Below, in pieces: positions 1-6,200 of a stretch of 14,301 nt of DNA. The notes below the pieces were generated by a model, which saw nothing but the letters and a program-made list of their open reading frames with translations, had not been told where the DNA came from and ran no database searches. Numbering within the stretch: position 1 is the stretch's first letter; each line of letters begins with the position of its first letter. The stretch is from NCBI GenBank assembly GCA_905236375.1, contig CAJOOW010000003.1:1-14301 (forward strand), read 5' to 3'. The stretch comes from an uncultured Alphaproteobacteria bacterium. GTDB taxonomy: Bacteria > Pseudomonadota > Alphaproteobacteria > RUG11792. A program made the position numbers and the translations under genes.

Positions 1-143
1 TAAAGAGTTCGCTATATCATTCCTCCCATAGCAAAAATCTCTCTCTTGCTCTGTATATATCTTGTTTAGAAAGTGATCTTGAAATTTATTTAGGAGGGAA
101 TCGATACGGGCTATTTCAACTATATCGATTCCTATTCCCAATA
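1..143. other. Gene-free flank beyond rpsR, with a 10-bp inverted repeat
   Basis: This stretch lies downstream of rpsR, where many bacteria place rplI (L9), but I see no L9 start with a ribosome binding site here. It holds a perfect 10-bp inverted repeat (GGAATCGATA at 97-106, TATCGATTCC at 123-132, 16-base loop). No T run follows it on the minus strand, so it is not a classical terminator, though it could stabilise the rpsF-rpsR mRNA 3' end. On the plus strand, one frame is open from the window edge to a TAG at about 171-173, overlapping the end of rpsR. It might be the tail of a convergent gene, but I cannot identify it and it may be chance. Confidence 0.4.
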
Positions 144-359
144 TCATTTTGCGACGAATGGAAGAAGAGCTAGTATTCTTGCTCTTTTTATGGCCTTTGC
201 AATCTCTCTTTGTCTTTTTATTGGTTGTGAGTTAATGCGACTTGGAATTATCTTTCCACGTTCTGAGATAAATTTAGAGAGAAATCTGACATCTTTATAA
301 TCGATAGGAGCCACGATTCTGTTCTCTTCTTGCTTCTGTTCGTTATTATTATTTTCCAT
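144..359 (-). CDS. rpsR: 30S ribosomal protein S18
   Basis: S18 is a component of the small ribosomal subunit platform, where it binds 16S rRNA together with S6. The 71-residue product has the normal S18 length. It carries the family signature: a Tyr-Lys-Asp-Val-Arg stretch near residue 20, then Ser-Glu-Arg-Gly-Lys-Ile, and a basic C-terminal block with [14 protein letters not shown] and LALLPF. The N-terminal 15 residues are rich in Asn, Glu and Gln and look disordered. The ATG at 359 follows a GGAG-type site (GGAG, minus strand, about 368-371). It begins 13 bases after the rpsF stop and is surely co-transcribed with it. The segment after PSRI reads [10 protein letters not shown], slightly divergent from common alphaproteobacterial S18. 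Identification is firm. Confidence 0.97.
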   Translation of the reverse strand: MENNNNEQKQEENRIVAPIDYKDVRFLSKFISERGKIIPSRINSQPIKRQREIAKAIKRARILALLPFVAK

Positions 360-372
360 AATTTAATCTCCT

Positions 373-729
373 TTATTCTTGATCTTGCGCAGGCGCATTA
401 TCTTTAAAATGCTTTTTCATTAAGGCTGATGGATTATTGTCCAACTTATCAACTTTAACTATTAAGAATCTAATGATATCTTCATTAAGTCTAAATTTGC
501 GTTCCAATTCTTTTACAGCTTCTGCATTTGCTGCTAAGTTCAAAAGAACATAATCTCCTTTTTTGCATTTGCTGATCGGATACGCAAGAGTTCTGAGACC
601 ACAAAATTCTGTCTTTGTGATATCTCCTCCGAGATCTTTAATAACAGAGACCGCTTCCTGAGCAACAGATTCAACGTGGCTCGATGAAGCTTCCTGTCTT
701 ACAATAAATACTGCTTCGTAAAAATTCAT
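373..729 (-). CDS. rpsF: 30S ribosomal protein S6
   Basis: S6 pairs with S18 on the platform of the 30S subunit. The 118-residue product starts MNFYEAVFIVRQEAS, the usual beta-strand opening of S6. It also has the family's LGGDI, GLRTLAYPI and GDYVLLNL segments and the RxxEDIIRFLIVK-like strand. The short acidic tail (DNAPAQDQE) is the variable part of the family. I chose the ATG at 729 because a GGAG site (738-741) lies 8 bases upstream and because it matches the normal N-terminus. The frame stays open to an upstream start at 792, but that 21-residue extension is not S6-like. The gene is first in a two-gene operon with rpsR, driven by the promoter at 811-839. Confidence 0.97.
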   Translation of the reverse strand: MNFYEAVFIVRQEASSSHVESVAQEAVSVIKDLGGDITKTEFCGLRTLAYPISKCKKGDYVLLNLAANAEAVKELERKFRLNEDIIRFLIVKVDKLDNNPSALMKKHFKDNAPAQDQE

Positions 730-737
730 TCTTTTTT

Positions 738-744
738 CTCCTTT
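738..744 (-). promoter_or_regulatory. Ribosome binding site deciding the rpsF start
   Basis: On the minus strand this reads AAAGGAG, ending 8 bases before the ATG at 729. It favours that start over the in-frame one at 792. Confidence 0.75.
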
Positions 745-745
745 C

Positions 746-769
746 GGTTGATTACTGAAAACAGCAACC
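746..769 (-). promoter_or_regulatory. rpsF leader hairpin, possible S6:S18 autoregulatory site
   Basis: In the rpsF mRNA leader, GGTTG (765-769) can pair with CAACC (746-750) around a 14-base loop. The CAACC arm runs directly into CCGAAAGGAG, the ribosome binding site region. In several bacteria the S6:S18 complex represses its own mRNA through a leader structure with an exposed CCG trinucleotide. Here a CCG sits at the foot of the stem, so the arrangement is suggestive. The stem is short, so this is a weak inference. Confidence 0.3.
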
Positions 770-810
770 AGCTTATTGACTTTTCGCAACAAGCAAGGCT
801 TCTAGGTGGC

Positions 811-839
811 ATTATAAGCAATTATTAATGTTTTTTCAA
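811..839 (-). promoter_or_regulatory. Sigma70-type promoter of rpsF-rpsR
   Basis: On the minus strand a TTGAAA -35 box (834-839) and a perfect TATAAT -10 box (811-816) are separated by 17 bases. The expected transcription start is near 804, giving a leader of about 75 bases before the ATG at 729. Confidence 0.8.
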
Positions 840-1126
840 GAAATCTTTGCTGGATAGAAAAAATATCTAAAACTTTATGGGACTATTTAGAATTTGACAA
901 AGAGAGAGGGGCTGATTTAACATGAAAACAGTTAGCAGTGATCTTGCTGACTGAAAAGTTCTTATGATATTAAGATTTATAAAAACTCAGAATATACAGT
1001 GGTGGTTGGGTTTATGGCATTGCATGTCAGCACCTTATTCCCCCGTGTTAGATTCAGATGATCTTATTCAACAAAATTGGCTTATGGTACGCAAAAATCC
1101 ATAGAAATTTGCTCCCGCGATAGAGG
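840..1126. other. Gene-poor stretch with a broken small open frame
   Basis: No intact gene is recognisable here. On the plus strand a frame runs from ATG at 922 to TAG at 1102-1104 (60 codons) but has an in-frame TGA at 952-954. The part after the stop could restart at ATG 964, giving 46 residues with QWWLGLWHCMSAPYSP in it. There is no convincing ribosome binding site for that ATG, and I recognise no family. It is either a decayed gene fragment or chance. I see no clear terminator for the minus-strand gene that ends at 1127. Confidence 0.35.
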
Positions 1127-1840
1127 TCACCGAACCAAAAGCCTTTTTTGATCAAAATAAGCCTTCGTAAGCTTCTTTATATTTTTGGTTACAAAAACTT
1201 CTCTACTTTCTGTAGTTATGGTTGCTTTGTTGAAAGTGAAATCGCTAGGTAATTTGCCGTCTGTTGTCAAGACTTTAGCTACAGCGCCAGCAAGACATCC
1301 AGCATATGTCAGCTTTTCTTCCTGATATCTTTTCCCTTTTATCCAACGTTCTATACTATTTGGCATTTTCGTATGCATATGCGTTATGAATAGAGCTTCC
1401 TCAAGGGAATAATTATGCGAAAATGGGCCTTCTTTGGCTATTGCATTCATAAAATCAATGGAATCGTTCCATGAGATATCAAAAGCACACATGATTGAAT
1501 ATCTCTGCGCTATATCTTCTGTTGCCCCTTGACTTTCAATTTCTTTGACTTTCGGTTCTAAAAACACTCTTGCATTAGCTGACAGTTTATTATAGGAAAT
1601 CTTATCAAACATATCAAATTGATTTATACCCATAACACATTTCCACCTACAATATGAAAATTTATCTTCTGTTGTCGATGTGCAATAAAGCAATTCTTTG
1701 TTTACACATCCATGATACAGAATTACATCTCCAGGAACAGTTGTTCCCTGTCTCGTAATAAAATTTCTTGCATCACACTCAACTGAACCGAGGCAACATA
1801 CTGCTATAAACTGGAAAAATATCTTTCTTGTCATATTCAT
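1127..1840 (-). CDS. Unrecognised exported cysteine-containing protein
   Basis: I do not recognise the family of this 237-residue protein. The N-terminus (MNMTRKIFFQFIAVCCLGSV) is a typical Sec signal peptide, with probable signal peptidase I cleavage after Ala24. The residues before Cys15/16 do not form a good lipobox. The mature part has six Cys (about 45, 53, 64, 68, 118, 182), four of them within 24 residues, including a Cys-x3-Cys pair. An even number in an exported protein suggests disulfides. The C-terminus is basic. The ATG at 1840 follows AAGGAG (1845-1850) by four bases; the ATG at 1834 would also be possible. It starts only 18 bases after the end of the upstream minus-strand gene and is probably co-transcribed with it. 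Confidence 0.75.
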   Translation of the reverse strand: MNMTRKIFFQFIAVCCLGSVECDARNFITRQGTTVPGDVILYHGCVNKELLYCTSTTEDKFSYCRWKCVMGINQFDMFDKISYNKLSANARVFLEPKVKEIESQGATEDIAQRYSIMCAFDISWNDSIDFMNAIAKEGPFSHNYSLEEALFITHMHTKMPNSIERWIKGKRYQEEKLTYAGCLAGAVAKVLTTDGKLPSDFTFNKATITTESREVFVTKNIKKLTKAYFDQKRLLVR

Positions 1841-1858
1841 TTTGCTCCTTTCTATTAA

Positions 1859-2845
1859 TTAAATTCTGTCCATAACTCTGGCCATTTCTCTATCATATCC
1901 TCGTAACAATTCACTCCTAATCAATTCTTGCTCTTGTGTGTTTCGCGGAAGATTCTCTATGTCGCGCCTTGTAGTCTTTCCTCTTGAATAAATTACTCCA
2001 TTCCTTGTAGTCTTTCCTCTTGAATAAATTACTCCATTCCTTGTAGTCTTTCCTCTTGAATAAATTACTCCATTTATTATAACGTCTAAAGGCACACCCT
2101 CCGTGTATAAATCCAGAAGGAGACTTGCATCAACATTCAACATATCTACTATGCTTGCTCCTCTATCCAAGAGAGTTCGCAACGGTATTCCAGCACTGAT
2201 AAGAGTTATTAGATCATAGCCACCTTCACGCAATTCATCAACCGTTTTGATCTCTAGCATATCAAGAAATGTTTCTCTTTTTTCATTGCTAATTGTTTCG
2301 ATTGTAGGTACATCAACGAAGGCCCTTAAAACTCGTCTAGATAATGTAATAACCGGGCGAAAACAAGTATTCGCAAGACTATCAACCATCGGAGCAAACC
2401 AATCGCAGCAAAGTCTAGTCCTGGTGACCCCTAATCTTCTAATATATTCCTCATCTTCATCATATCTTCTTTCAGGAGGGTGAGTTCCTATTCCAAACCA
2501 GCCAAAACGAGTTTTCAGATGGAATCCAGGCCGTTGGTGCCCATCATCATTTCTACCAAAACAAGCACCAATACAAACATTAGTCACTTTATCTATGGCG
2601 GCATGGCCTATCTTACAAAAATCTGTCAATAAACGGTAAGCCATGATAAATGTAGGGGGGAAATCAGCTATAAGCGATGATCCGTTGAAACTCGCATGGC
2701 TGAAAGCCGAAAGAGACGTCACCAAAAACGATATCTCGTCGCTAGACAAGCATGCCATAACTTTCAATGGCAAAGCCCTGTTAATTTTATCTCTATTCGT
2801 TGGATTCCTAGCTAAATCAAATGACACAAGTAATTTTTTTGCCAC
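1859..2845 (-). CDS. Unrecognised protein with internal 12-residue repeats; main part of a TGA-interrupted gene
   Basis: This open frame codes for 328 residues from a GTG at 2845, but that start has a poor ribosome binding site and no signal peptide. The same frame continues upstream, past a single TGA (2852-2854), to an ATG at 3013 that begins a signal peptide and lies just below a strong promoter. I therefore think the true gene was 1859-3013 and is now split by a nonsense codon. The middle is rich in Cys, Arg and Trp. Residues of about 200-255 form a helical Leu-rich stretch (AGIPLRTLLDRGAS, EGVPLDVIING). After it come three exact copies of NGVIYSRGKTTR and a charged C-terminal helix. No family is recognised. 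It probably forms an operon with the next gene at 1840. Confidence 0.6.
   Translation of the reverse strand: MAKKLLVSFDLARNPTNRDKINRALPLKVMACLSSDEISFLVTSLSAFSHASFNGSSLIADFPPTFIMAYRLLTDFCKIGHAAIDKVTNVCIGACFGRNDDGHQRPGFHLKTRFGWFGIGTHPPERRYDEDEEYIRRLGVTRTRLCCDWFAPMVDSLANTCFRPVITLSRRVLRAFVDVPTIETISNEKRETFLDMLEIKTVDELREGGYDLITLISAGIPLRTLLDRGASIVDMLNVDASLLLDLYTEGVPLDVIINGVIYSRGKTTRNGVIYSRGKTTRNGVIYSRGKTTRRDIENLPRNTQEQELIRSELLRGYDREMARVMDRI
1968..2074. repeat. Three tandem copies of a 36-bp unit inside a coding region
   Basis: The units are 1968-2003, 2004-2039 and 2040-2074/5. The first two are identical and the third differs only at its last base. At 36 bp the unit keeps the frame and encodes NGVIYSRGKTTR in each copy. 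Copy number can therefore change by slippage or recombination without breaking the frame. Confidence 0.95.
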
Positions 2846-2851
2846 GACTCT

Positions 2852-3013
2852 TCATCCCATTCCAATCCAGCTAAACGTTGCTGTTTTTCCAAACAACTCT
2901 TGGACACAATTCCCATTTTTTTCATCATTGGGTTTCATAGCAGAAAAACTAGATTCTGAAAATATGCAAAACACTGAGGTTAAGATTACAATCCTTTTCA
3001 AAAATCCAAACAT
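2852..3013 (-). pseudogene. N-terminal signal-peptide segment cut off by an in-frame TGA
   Basis: An ATG at 3013 opens a 53-codon frame. It begins with a textbook Sec signal peptide (MFGFLKRIVILTSVF, cleavage probably after Ala25 in SSFSA) and then a hydrophilic mature part. It stops at TGA 2852-2854. Two codons later, in the same frame, lies the GTG that opens the 328-residue downstream frame. The promoter at 3050-3078 would place the transcript start about 30 bases above this ATG, which supports it as the real start of a once longer gene. The ribosome binding site is weak: AGGTG lies about 15 bases upstream. A separate 53-residue exported peptide is the alternative. Confidence 0.55.
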
Positions 3014-3049
3014 AAAAAAACAACCACAACACCTAATAATTCTCGCGAT

Positions 3050-3078
3050 ATACTAGCCTACATTTTCTTTCTTGTCAA
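3050..3078 (-). promoter_or_regulatory. Strong sigma70-type promoter of the interrupted exported-protein operon
   Basis: On the minus strand a perfect TTGACA -35 box (3073-3078) and a TAGTAT -10 box (3050-3055) are exactly 17 bases apart. Transcription would start near 3043 and read into the ATG at 3013. Confidence 0.8.
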
Positions 3079-3080
3079 GT

Positions 3081-3457
3081 CCTTTAATTACTTTGTTTTG
3101 ATTATTTTTAATTAATTTTTAAAGCCAGGCATATAAACCCGATCCGAGGCAACTCGGTGATAAATTAACCATAACTGTTTTCTCCCACACATCCGGAAGA
3201 AAACTAAACCCAAAATAAAGAGAAAAGATAAAGCGAAAAATCAATTCAAGGGCCGCCCCTGATTGATTTTTCTACAAGTTATCTCAAACTTTTCGCAAGA
3301 AAAGTTACTCTTAGGATTGCACCGATTTGAAAGTTAGATTGGATCGATACCGTTCAGTCGCACCGAAACCTGTATCAAACCGGGAAGACATAACCTATCA
3401 AAAAACTTAAAGAAGTCTGTTAAAATATTTGAGAAAGCGACAAATAATGAGACCCTG
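3081..3457. other. Gene-free intergenic region with a cluster of hairpins
   Basis: No gene is visible between the minus-strand promoter at 3050-3078 and guaD. The stretch holds four local inverted repeats. They are CCGAG-GCAA-CTCGG (3144-3157), GTTTTCT/AGAAAAC (3177-3183, 3198-3204), the long hairpin at 3235-3272, and AACTTTTC-GCAA-GAAAAGTT (3287-3306). Two of them close on a GCAA (GNRA-type) tetraloop, a common feature of structured RNA. I found no match to tRNA, tmRNA, RNase P or SRP signatures. It could hold a small structured RNA or the guaD leader. Confidence 0.4.
3235..3272. terminator. Hairpin resembling a bidirectional terminator
   Basis: Eleven perfect base pairs (GAAAAATCAAT at 3235-3245, ATTGATTTTTC at 3262-3272) enclose a GC-rich tip, AGGG (3249-3252) with CCCT (3257-3260). 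The A tract on one side and T tract on the other allow termination in both directions. No plus-strand gene upstream obviously needs it, so it may end a small RNA. Confidence 0.5.
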
Positions 3458-3925
3458 ATGAAAAAGGAATTTATGAATGCAGCAATAGAGATTTCCAATG
3501 ACAATCTTCTAAATAATCTTGGGGGACCATTTGGAGCTGTAATCATCAGAGACAATAAAATAATTGGATCAGGAGGAAACAGAGTAACTTCCACAAATGA
3601 CCCAACCGCTCATGCTGAAATAGTTGCGATCAGAGATGCCTGTCAAAAAATAAATTCTTTTTCGCTAGAGGGAGCAGAAATATACACAAGTTGCGAACCT
3701 TGCCCAATGTGCCTATCTGCGATATATTGGGCTAGAATTTCAAAAATATATTATGCAAACGCTCGAAAAGATGCCGAATCAATAGGATTTGACGATTCTT
3801 ACATATATGAGCAAATTTCTCTTCCGTTTGATTTAAGAGACATTCCGATCGAACAAATTTCTTCTCAAAAAGCAATTGAAGTTTTTATGAAATGGAAACT
3901 AAAAACCGATAAAACCCAATATTAA
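3458..3925 (+). CDS. guaD: Guanine deaminase, cytidine-deaminase fold (GuaD type)
   Basis: This enzyme hydrolyses guanine to xanthine and ammonia in cytosolic purine salvage. The 155-residue product matches the small zinc-dependent guanine deaminase of the Bacillus type. It has GGPFGAVII near residue 22, the zinc and proton-shuttle motif HAE (52-54), the zinc ligands PCPMC (Cys82, Cys85), and IYWAR at 89-93. GFDDSYIY (110-117) distinguishes GuaD from the tRNA deaminase TadA. The C-terminal residue is Tyr, as in the Bacillus enzyme, where it reaches the neighbouring subunit's active site. I kept the ATG at 3458 because its N-terminus aligns with the family. An ATG at 3473 has a better-spaced AAGGA and would remove five residues. 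It is followed after 62 bases by the patatin-like gene. Confidence 0.9.
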   Translation: MKKEFMNAAIEISNDNLLNNLGGPFGAVIIRDNKIIGSGGNRVTSTNDPTAHAEIVAIRDACQKINSFSLEGAEIYTSCEPCPMCLSAIYWARISKIYYANARKDAESIGFDDSYIYEQISLPFDLRDIPIEQISSQKAIEVFMKWKLKTDKTQY

Positions 3926-3947
3926 CAAAACATTAACGTTTAAGATT

Positions 3948-3953
3948 TATAAT
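3948..3953 (+). promoter_or_regulatory. Possible -10 box before the patatin-like gene
   Basis: A perfect TATAAT lies 34 bases before the ATG at 3988. No good -35 box sits at the expected spacing, so this is tentative. Confidence 0.3.
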
Positions 3954-3987
3954 ACAAATAAGAGAGGTCTAATTCTTAAGCGAAAGT

Positions 3988-5001
3988 ATGGAAAAGAAAC
4001 AAGTGGCAATTGCTCTTCAAGGTGGCGGATTTCAAAGTGCTTTTGCTTGGGGAGTACTTGATCTCTTCCTGGAAGATGGAAGGCTTGATATAACAGGGAT
4101 TTCAACGACTGGTCTCGGAGGATTAACCGGAGCCGCAGTGATCCAAGGTCTTATATCTGGCGGTCCTAAAATGGCTTCAGATATGCTTCGAGAATATTGG
4201 ATGAATTTTCACGAAATCTCAAATCAAATGGCGCCACTTCTTCCAAATCCTCTGGATAAAATTATCAACTATTATAATTTTTCCGACACTTTGAGCCACA
4301 TGTTTGAAAAAGGAATTAGCCCATATGAACGCAACCCTCTGGATATCAATCCCGTTCTTGATTTCATAAAAGATTTCTTCGATTTTGAATTAATTAAGCG
4401 CGAACAGGATAAAAAAATTTTTATCAGTGCAACTCATGTTAAAAGTGGCAAAATCAAAATCTTTTCAAATGCAGATATGTCGCCGAAAGTTTTAATGGCC
4501 TCCTTCTGTTTGCCATATGTTTTTCACGCTGTTGAAATTGATGGAGAATATTATTGGGATGGAGGAATGGTTGCAAATCCAGCCATCAATCCAGTAATTG
4601 ACGGGGTTCCTTCAAAGGATATCATTGTTATTCAGCTCGCAAAAAACGCATGTCAAGATATCCCAAAAACATATTCCCAAATTGAAAATAGAATAAGAGA
4701 AATTAACTATAGCGCTCATCTGCTTCGTGAAATGCGAGCTATCTACTTTATTTCGAAACTAATTGATGAAGGAAAAGTTGTTTCTGGAAGCCTAAAACGA
4801 ATCAACATGCACATCGTTCGAAATGAAAATTCTGATATCGCGACATATGATTCAAAACCATTCTCATCGGATTGGGACAAAATCACTAAGCTCTATACAG
4901 AAGGTTATAATTCCGCAAAGCGCTGGCTTTCAAATCATTATGATTCAATAGGCAACAACCATTCAGAACTTTCAGATGAAGTTTTCGGAGCCTATCTGTG
5001 A
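3988..5001 (+). CDS. Patatin-like protein lacking the nucleophile serine
   Basis: Patatins are lipid acyl hydrolases with a Ser-Asp dyad. The 337-residue protein clearly has this fold. The oxyanion-type loop is LQGGGFQSAF (10-19), followed by WGVLDLFLEDGR, then the strand and nucleophile elbow at 36-46, KIFISATHVKSGK (143-155), LMASFCLPYVF, and the catalytic-Asp motif YWDGG (Asp191). The elbow, normally G-T-S-A-G, reads T-T-G-L-G at 40-44, so the serine position (42) is Gly. The usual GGGxxG loop is also altered. The protein is therefore probably not a normal phospholipase; a non-catalytic or binding role is an inference. No signal peptide is present. The region upstream of the ATG has only a weak ribosome binding site. 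It lies between guaD and a lipoprotein gene, all in one direction. Confidence 0.88.
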   Translation: MEKKQVAIALQGGGFQSAFAWGVLDLFLEDGRLDITGISTTGLGGLTGAAVIQGLISGGPKMASDMLREYWMNFHEISNQMAPLLPNPLDKIINYYNFSDTLSHMFEKGISPYERNPLDINPVLDFIKDFFDFELIKREQDKKIFISATHVKSGKIKIFSNADMSPKVLMASFCLPYVFHAVEIDGEYYWDGGMVANPAINPVIDGVPSKDIIVIQLAKNACQDIPKTYSQIENRIREINYSAHLLREMRAIYFISKLIDEGKVVSGSLKRINMHIVRNENSDIATYDSKPFSSDWDKITKLYTEGYNSAKRWLSNHYDSIGNNHSELSDEVFGAYL

Positions 5002-5057
5002 AATTGAAGATAAGACAGCTTATGTGCTAGAATAAAATGGAGAAACACTCAGCAGTC

Positions 5058-5063
5058 AGGAGG
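5058..5063 (+). promoter_or_regulatory. Ribosome binding site deciding the DUF4015-type lipoprotein start
   Basis: A perfect AGGAGG ends nine bases before the ATG at 5073, which supports that start over the in-frame ATG at 5037. Confidence 0.85.
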
Positions 5064-5072
5064 ATTCGCAAA

Positions 5073-6107
5073 ATGGCAATTTCAAAGATGATATCAGCAA
5101 TAATAGGCACTATCTTTCTGACAGCTTGTAGCCAGACTCAAGAGATTCAACCTGAAGAGTTCAAAATCAGAGGAATTTATGTCGGGGCTTCGGATTTGAT
5201 AATCGAAAAAGTTAAAGAAGCGGAAAGATTAAATATAAACGCTGTTGTGATTGATATCAAAGACGATAATGGAGAAATCACTTGTGATCTTGGAGATTCT
5301 ACAATTCCGACCAATTCTAATATCAAAGATATCAAAAGCTTAATTGACGAATTGAAACAAAGAGGCATTTATACGATCGCAAGAATCGTGACTTTCAAGG
5401 ACAAAACAACTAAAGACCTTTTAATAAAAAATGCAGATGGTTCGATTTATGTCGATAAAGAAAAGATGAGTTGGCTTAATCCTTATAATAAAAAAGTTTG
5501 GGAATATATAGAAAAAATTGCTGAAGCTGTAGCAAAAATTGGGTTTGCTGAAATCCAATTTGATTATATTAGACTTCCTCAATACAAATCGCTAGAAGAA
5601 ACCGAAATATCAAACGATCTTAAGAAAAAATCGAAAATCCAAATCATAAATGAATTTTTAGATTTCATTGTTCCAAGGCTTCACGCAATCGGTGTAAAAG
5701 TCTCTGTAGATGTTTTCGGATGCATCATTCCAGAATCTCTCGGAGAGAATAGCCACACAAGTTCTCAAAATATAGGCCAAGATTATGTTGCAATAGCGAA
5801 TAAGGTAGATTACATTTGCCCGATGATATATCCATCACATTGGCCCGCGGAATCCATGAGAATAGATCGTCCAGATTTAAATCCAAAAGAAACAGTAAAA
5901 CGAGCAATGGAATTTTCTAAAAGGGCTTTAGGAGAGAATGGATATAAGGTTCGTCCTTGGCTTCAAGCATTTTCAGCTTCATGGCTCAAGAAAGGCTTTT
6001 GGCAAAGGTATACGATTAAGCAAATCAACGAACAAATCGAGCCTTTGAGTTTTTATGATATTTCACAATATTGTCTCTGGAATTCTGCGTCAAAATATGA
6101 ATTTTAG
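5073..6107 (+). CDS. Putative glycosyl hydrolase-like lipoprotein (DUF4015 family)
   Basis: The 344-residue product begins with a lipoprotein signal peptide ending in the lipobox LTAC (Cys19), so it should be membrane-anchored. The rest matches the DUF4015 family (putative glycosidase-related TIM barrel). It has RGIYVGA (33-39), NAVVIDIKDDNGEI (56-69), GIYTIARIVTFKD (98-110), WLNPYNKKVWEYI (134-146), FAEIQFDYIRLP (158-169), VSVDVFG and CPMIYPSHW (249-257). The acidic residues in IDIKDD and QFDYIR are the likely active-site region, as the motif pattern suggests, though I know of no confirmed substrate. The length is usual for the domain. It follows the patatin-like gene by 71 bases on the same strand. 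Confidence 0.88.
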   Translation: MAISKMISAIIGTIFLTACSQTQEIQPEEFKIRGIYVGASDLIIEKVKEAERLNINAVVIDIKDDNGEITCDLGDSTIPTNSNIKDIKSLIDELKQRGIYTIARIVTFKDKTTKDLLIKNADGSIYVDKEKMSWLNPYNKKVWEYIEKIAEAVAKIGFAEIQFDYIRLPQYKSLEETEISNDLKKKSKIQIINEFLDFIVPRLHAIGVKVSVDVFGCIIPESLGENSHTSSQNIGQDYVAIANKVDYICPMIYPSHWPAESMRIDRPDLNPKETVKRAMEFSKRALGENGYKVRPWLQAFSASWLKKGFWQRYTIKQINEQIEPLSFYDISQYCLWNSASKYEF

Positions 6108-6190
6108 AATTTTGTTAATCTAGAAACTAATAATTTTATCCTCAAAATTGATTAAATATGTTAGTCTAAAAGAAGTGGTAGGGTGAAAAA

Positions 6191-6194
6191 GGGG
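6191..6194 (+). promoter_or_regulatory. Ribosome binding site deciding the small barrel protein start
   Basis: An A-rich AAGGGGA-type site has its GGGG six bases before the ATG at 6201. It favours this start over the in-frame GTG at 6183, which would place charged residues ahead of the signal peptide. Confidence 0.55.
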
Positions 6195-6200
6195 AACAAA

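Noticed and set aside
730..792. N-terminal extension of rpsF from the start at 792
   Set aside because: The 21 extra residues are not S6-like, and a ribosome binding site (738-744) sits before the ATG at 729.
1968..2074. CRISPR array from the tandem repeats
   Set aside because: The copies are directly adjacent with no spacers and encode a repeated peptide in frame.
2852..2854. UGA read as Trp (non-standard code), because two frames continue through TGA
   Set aside because: Several intact genes end in TGA (patatin-like at 5001, Lys/Glu-rich protein at 9883, exported protein at 1127), and Trp is spelled TGG throughout. A TGA here is better explained as a nonsense codon.
2643..3056. Plus-strand open frame of about 137 codons opposite the split secreted gene
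   Set aside because: It lies antisense to a signal-peptide frame with a promoter, and its start has no supporting site.
3081..3457. tmRNA, RNase P or SRP RNA in the hairpin-rich gap
   Set aside because: No tag-coding sequence, no conserved RNase P core, no SRP loop motif and no tRNA T-arm motif were found.
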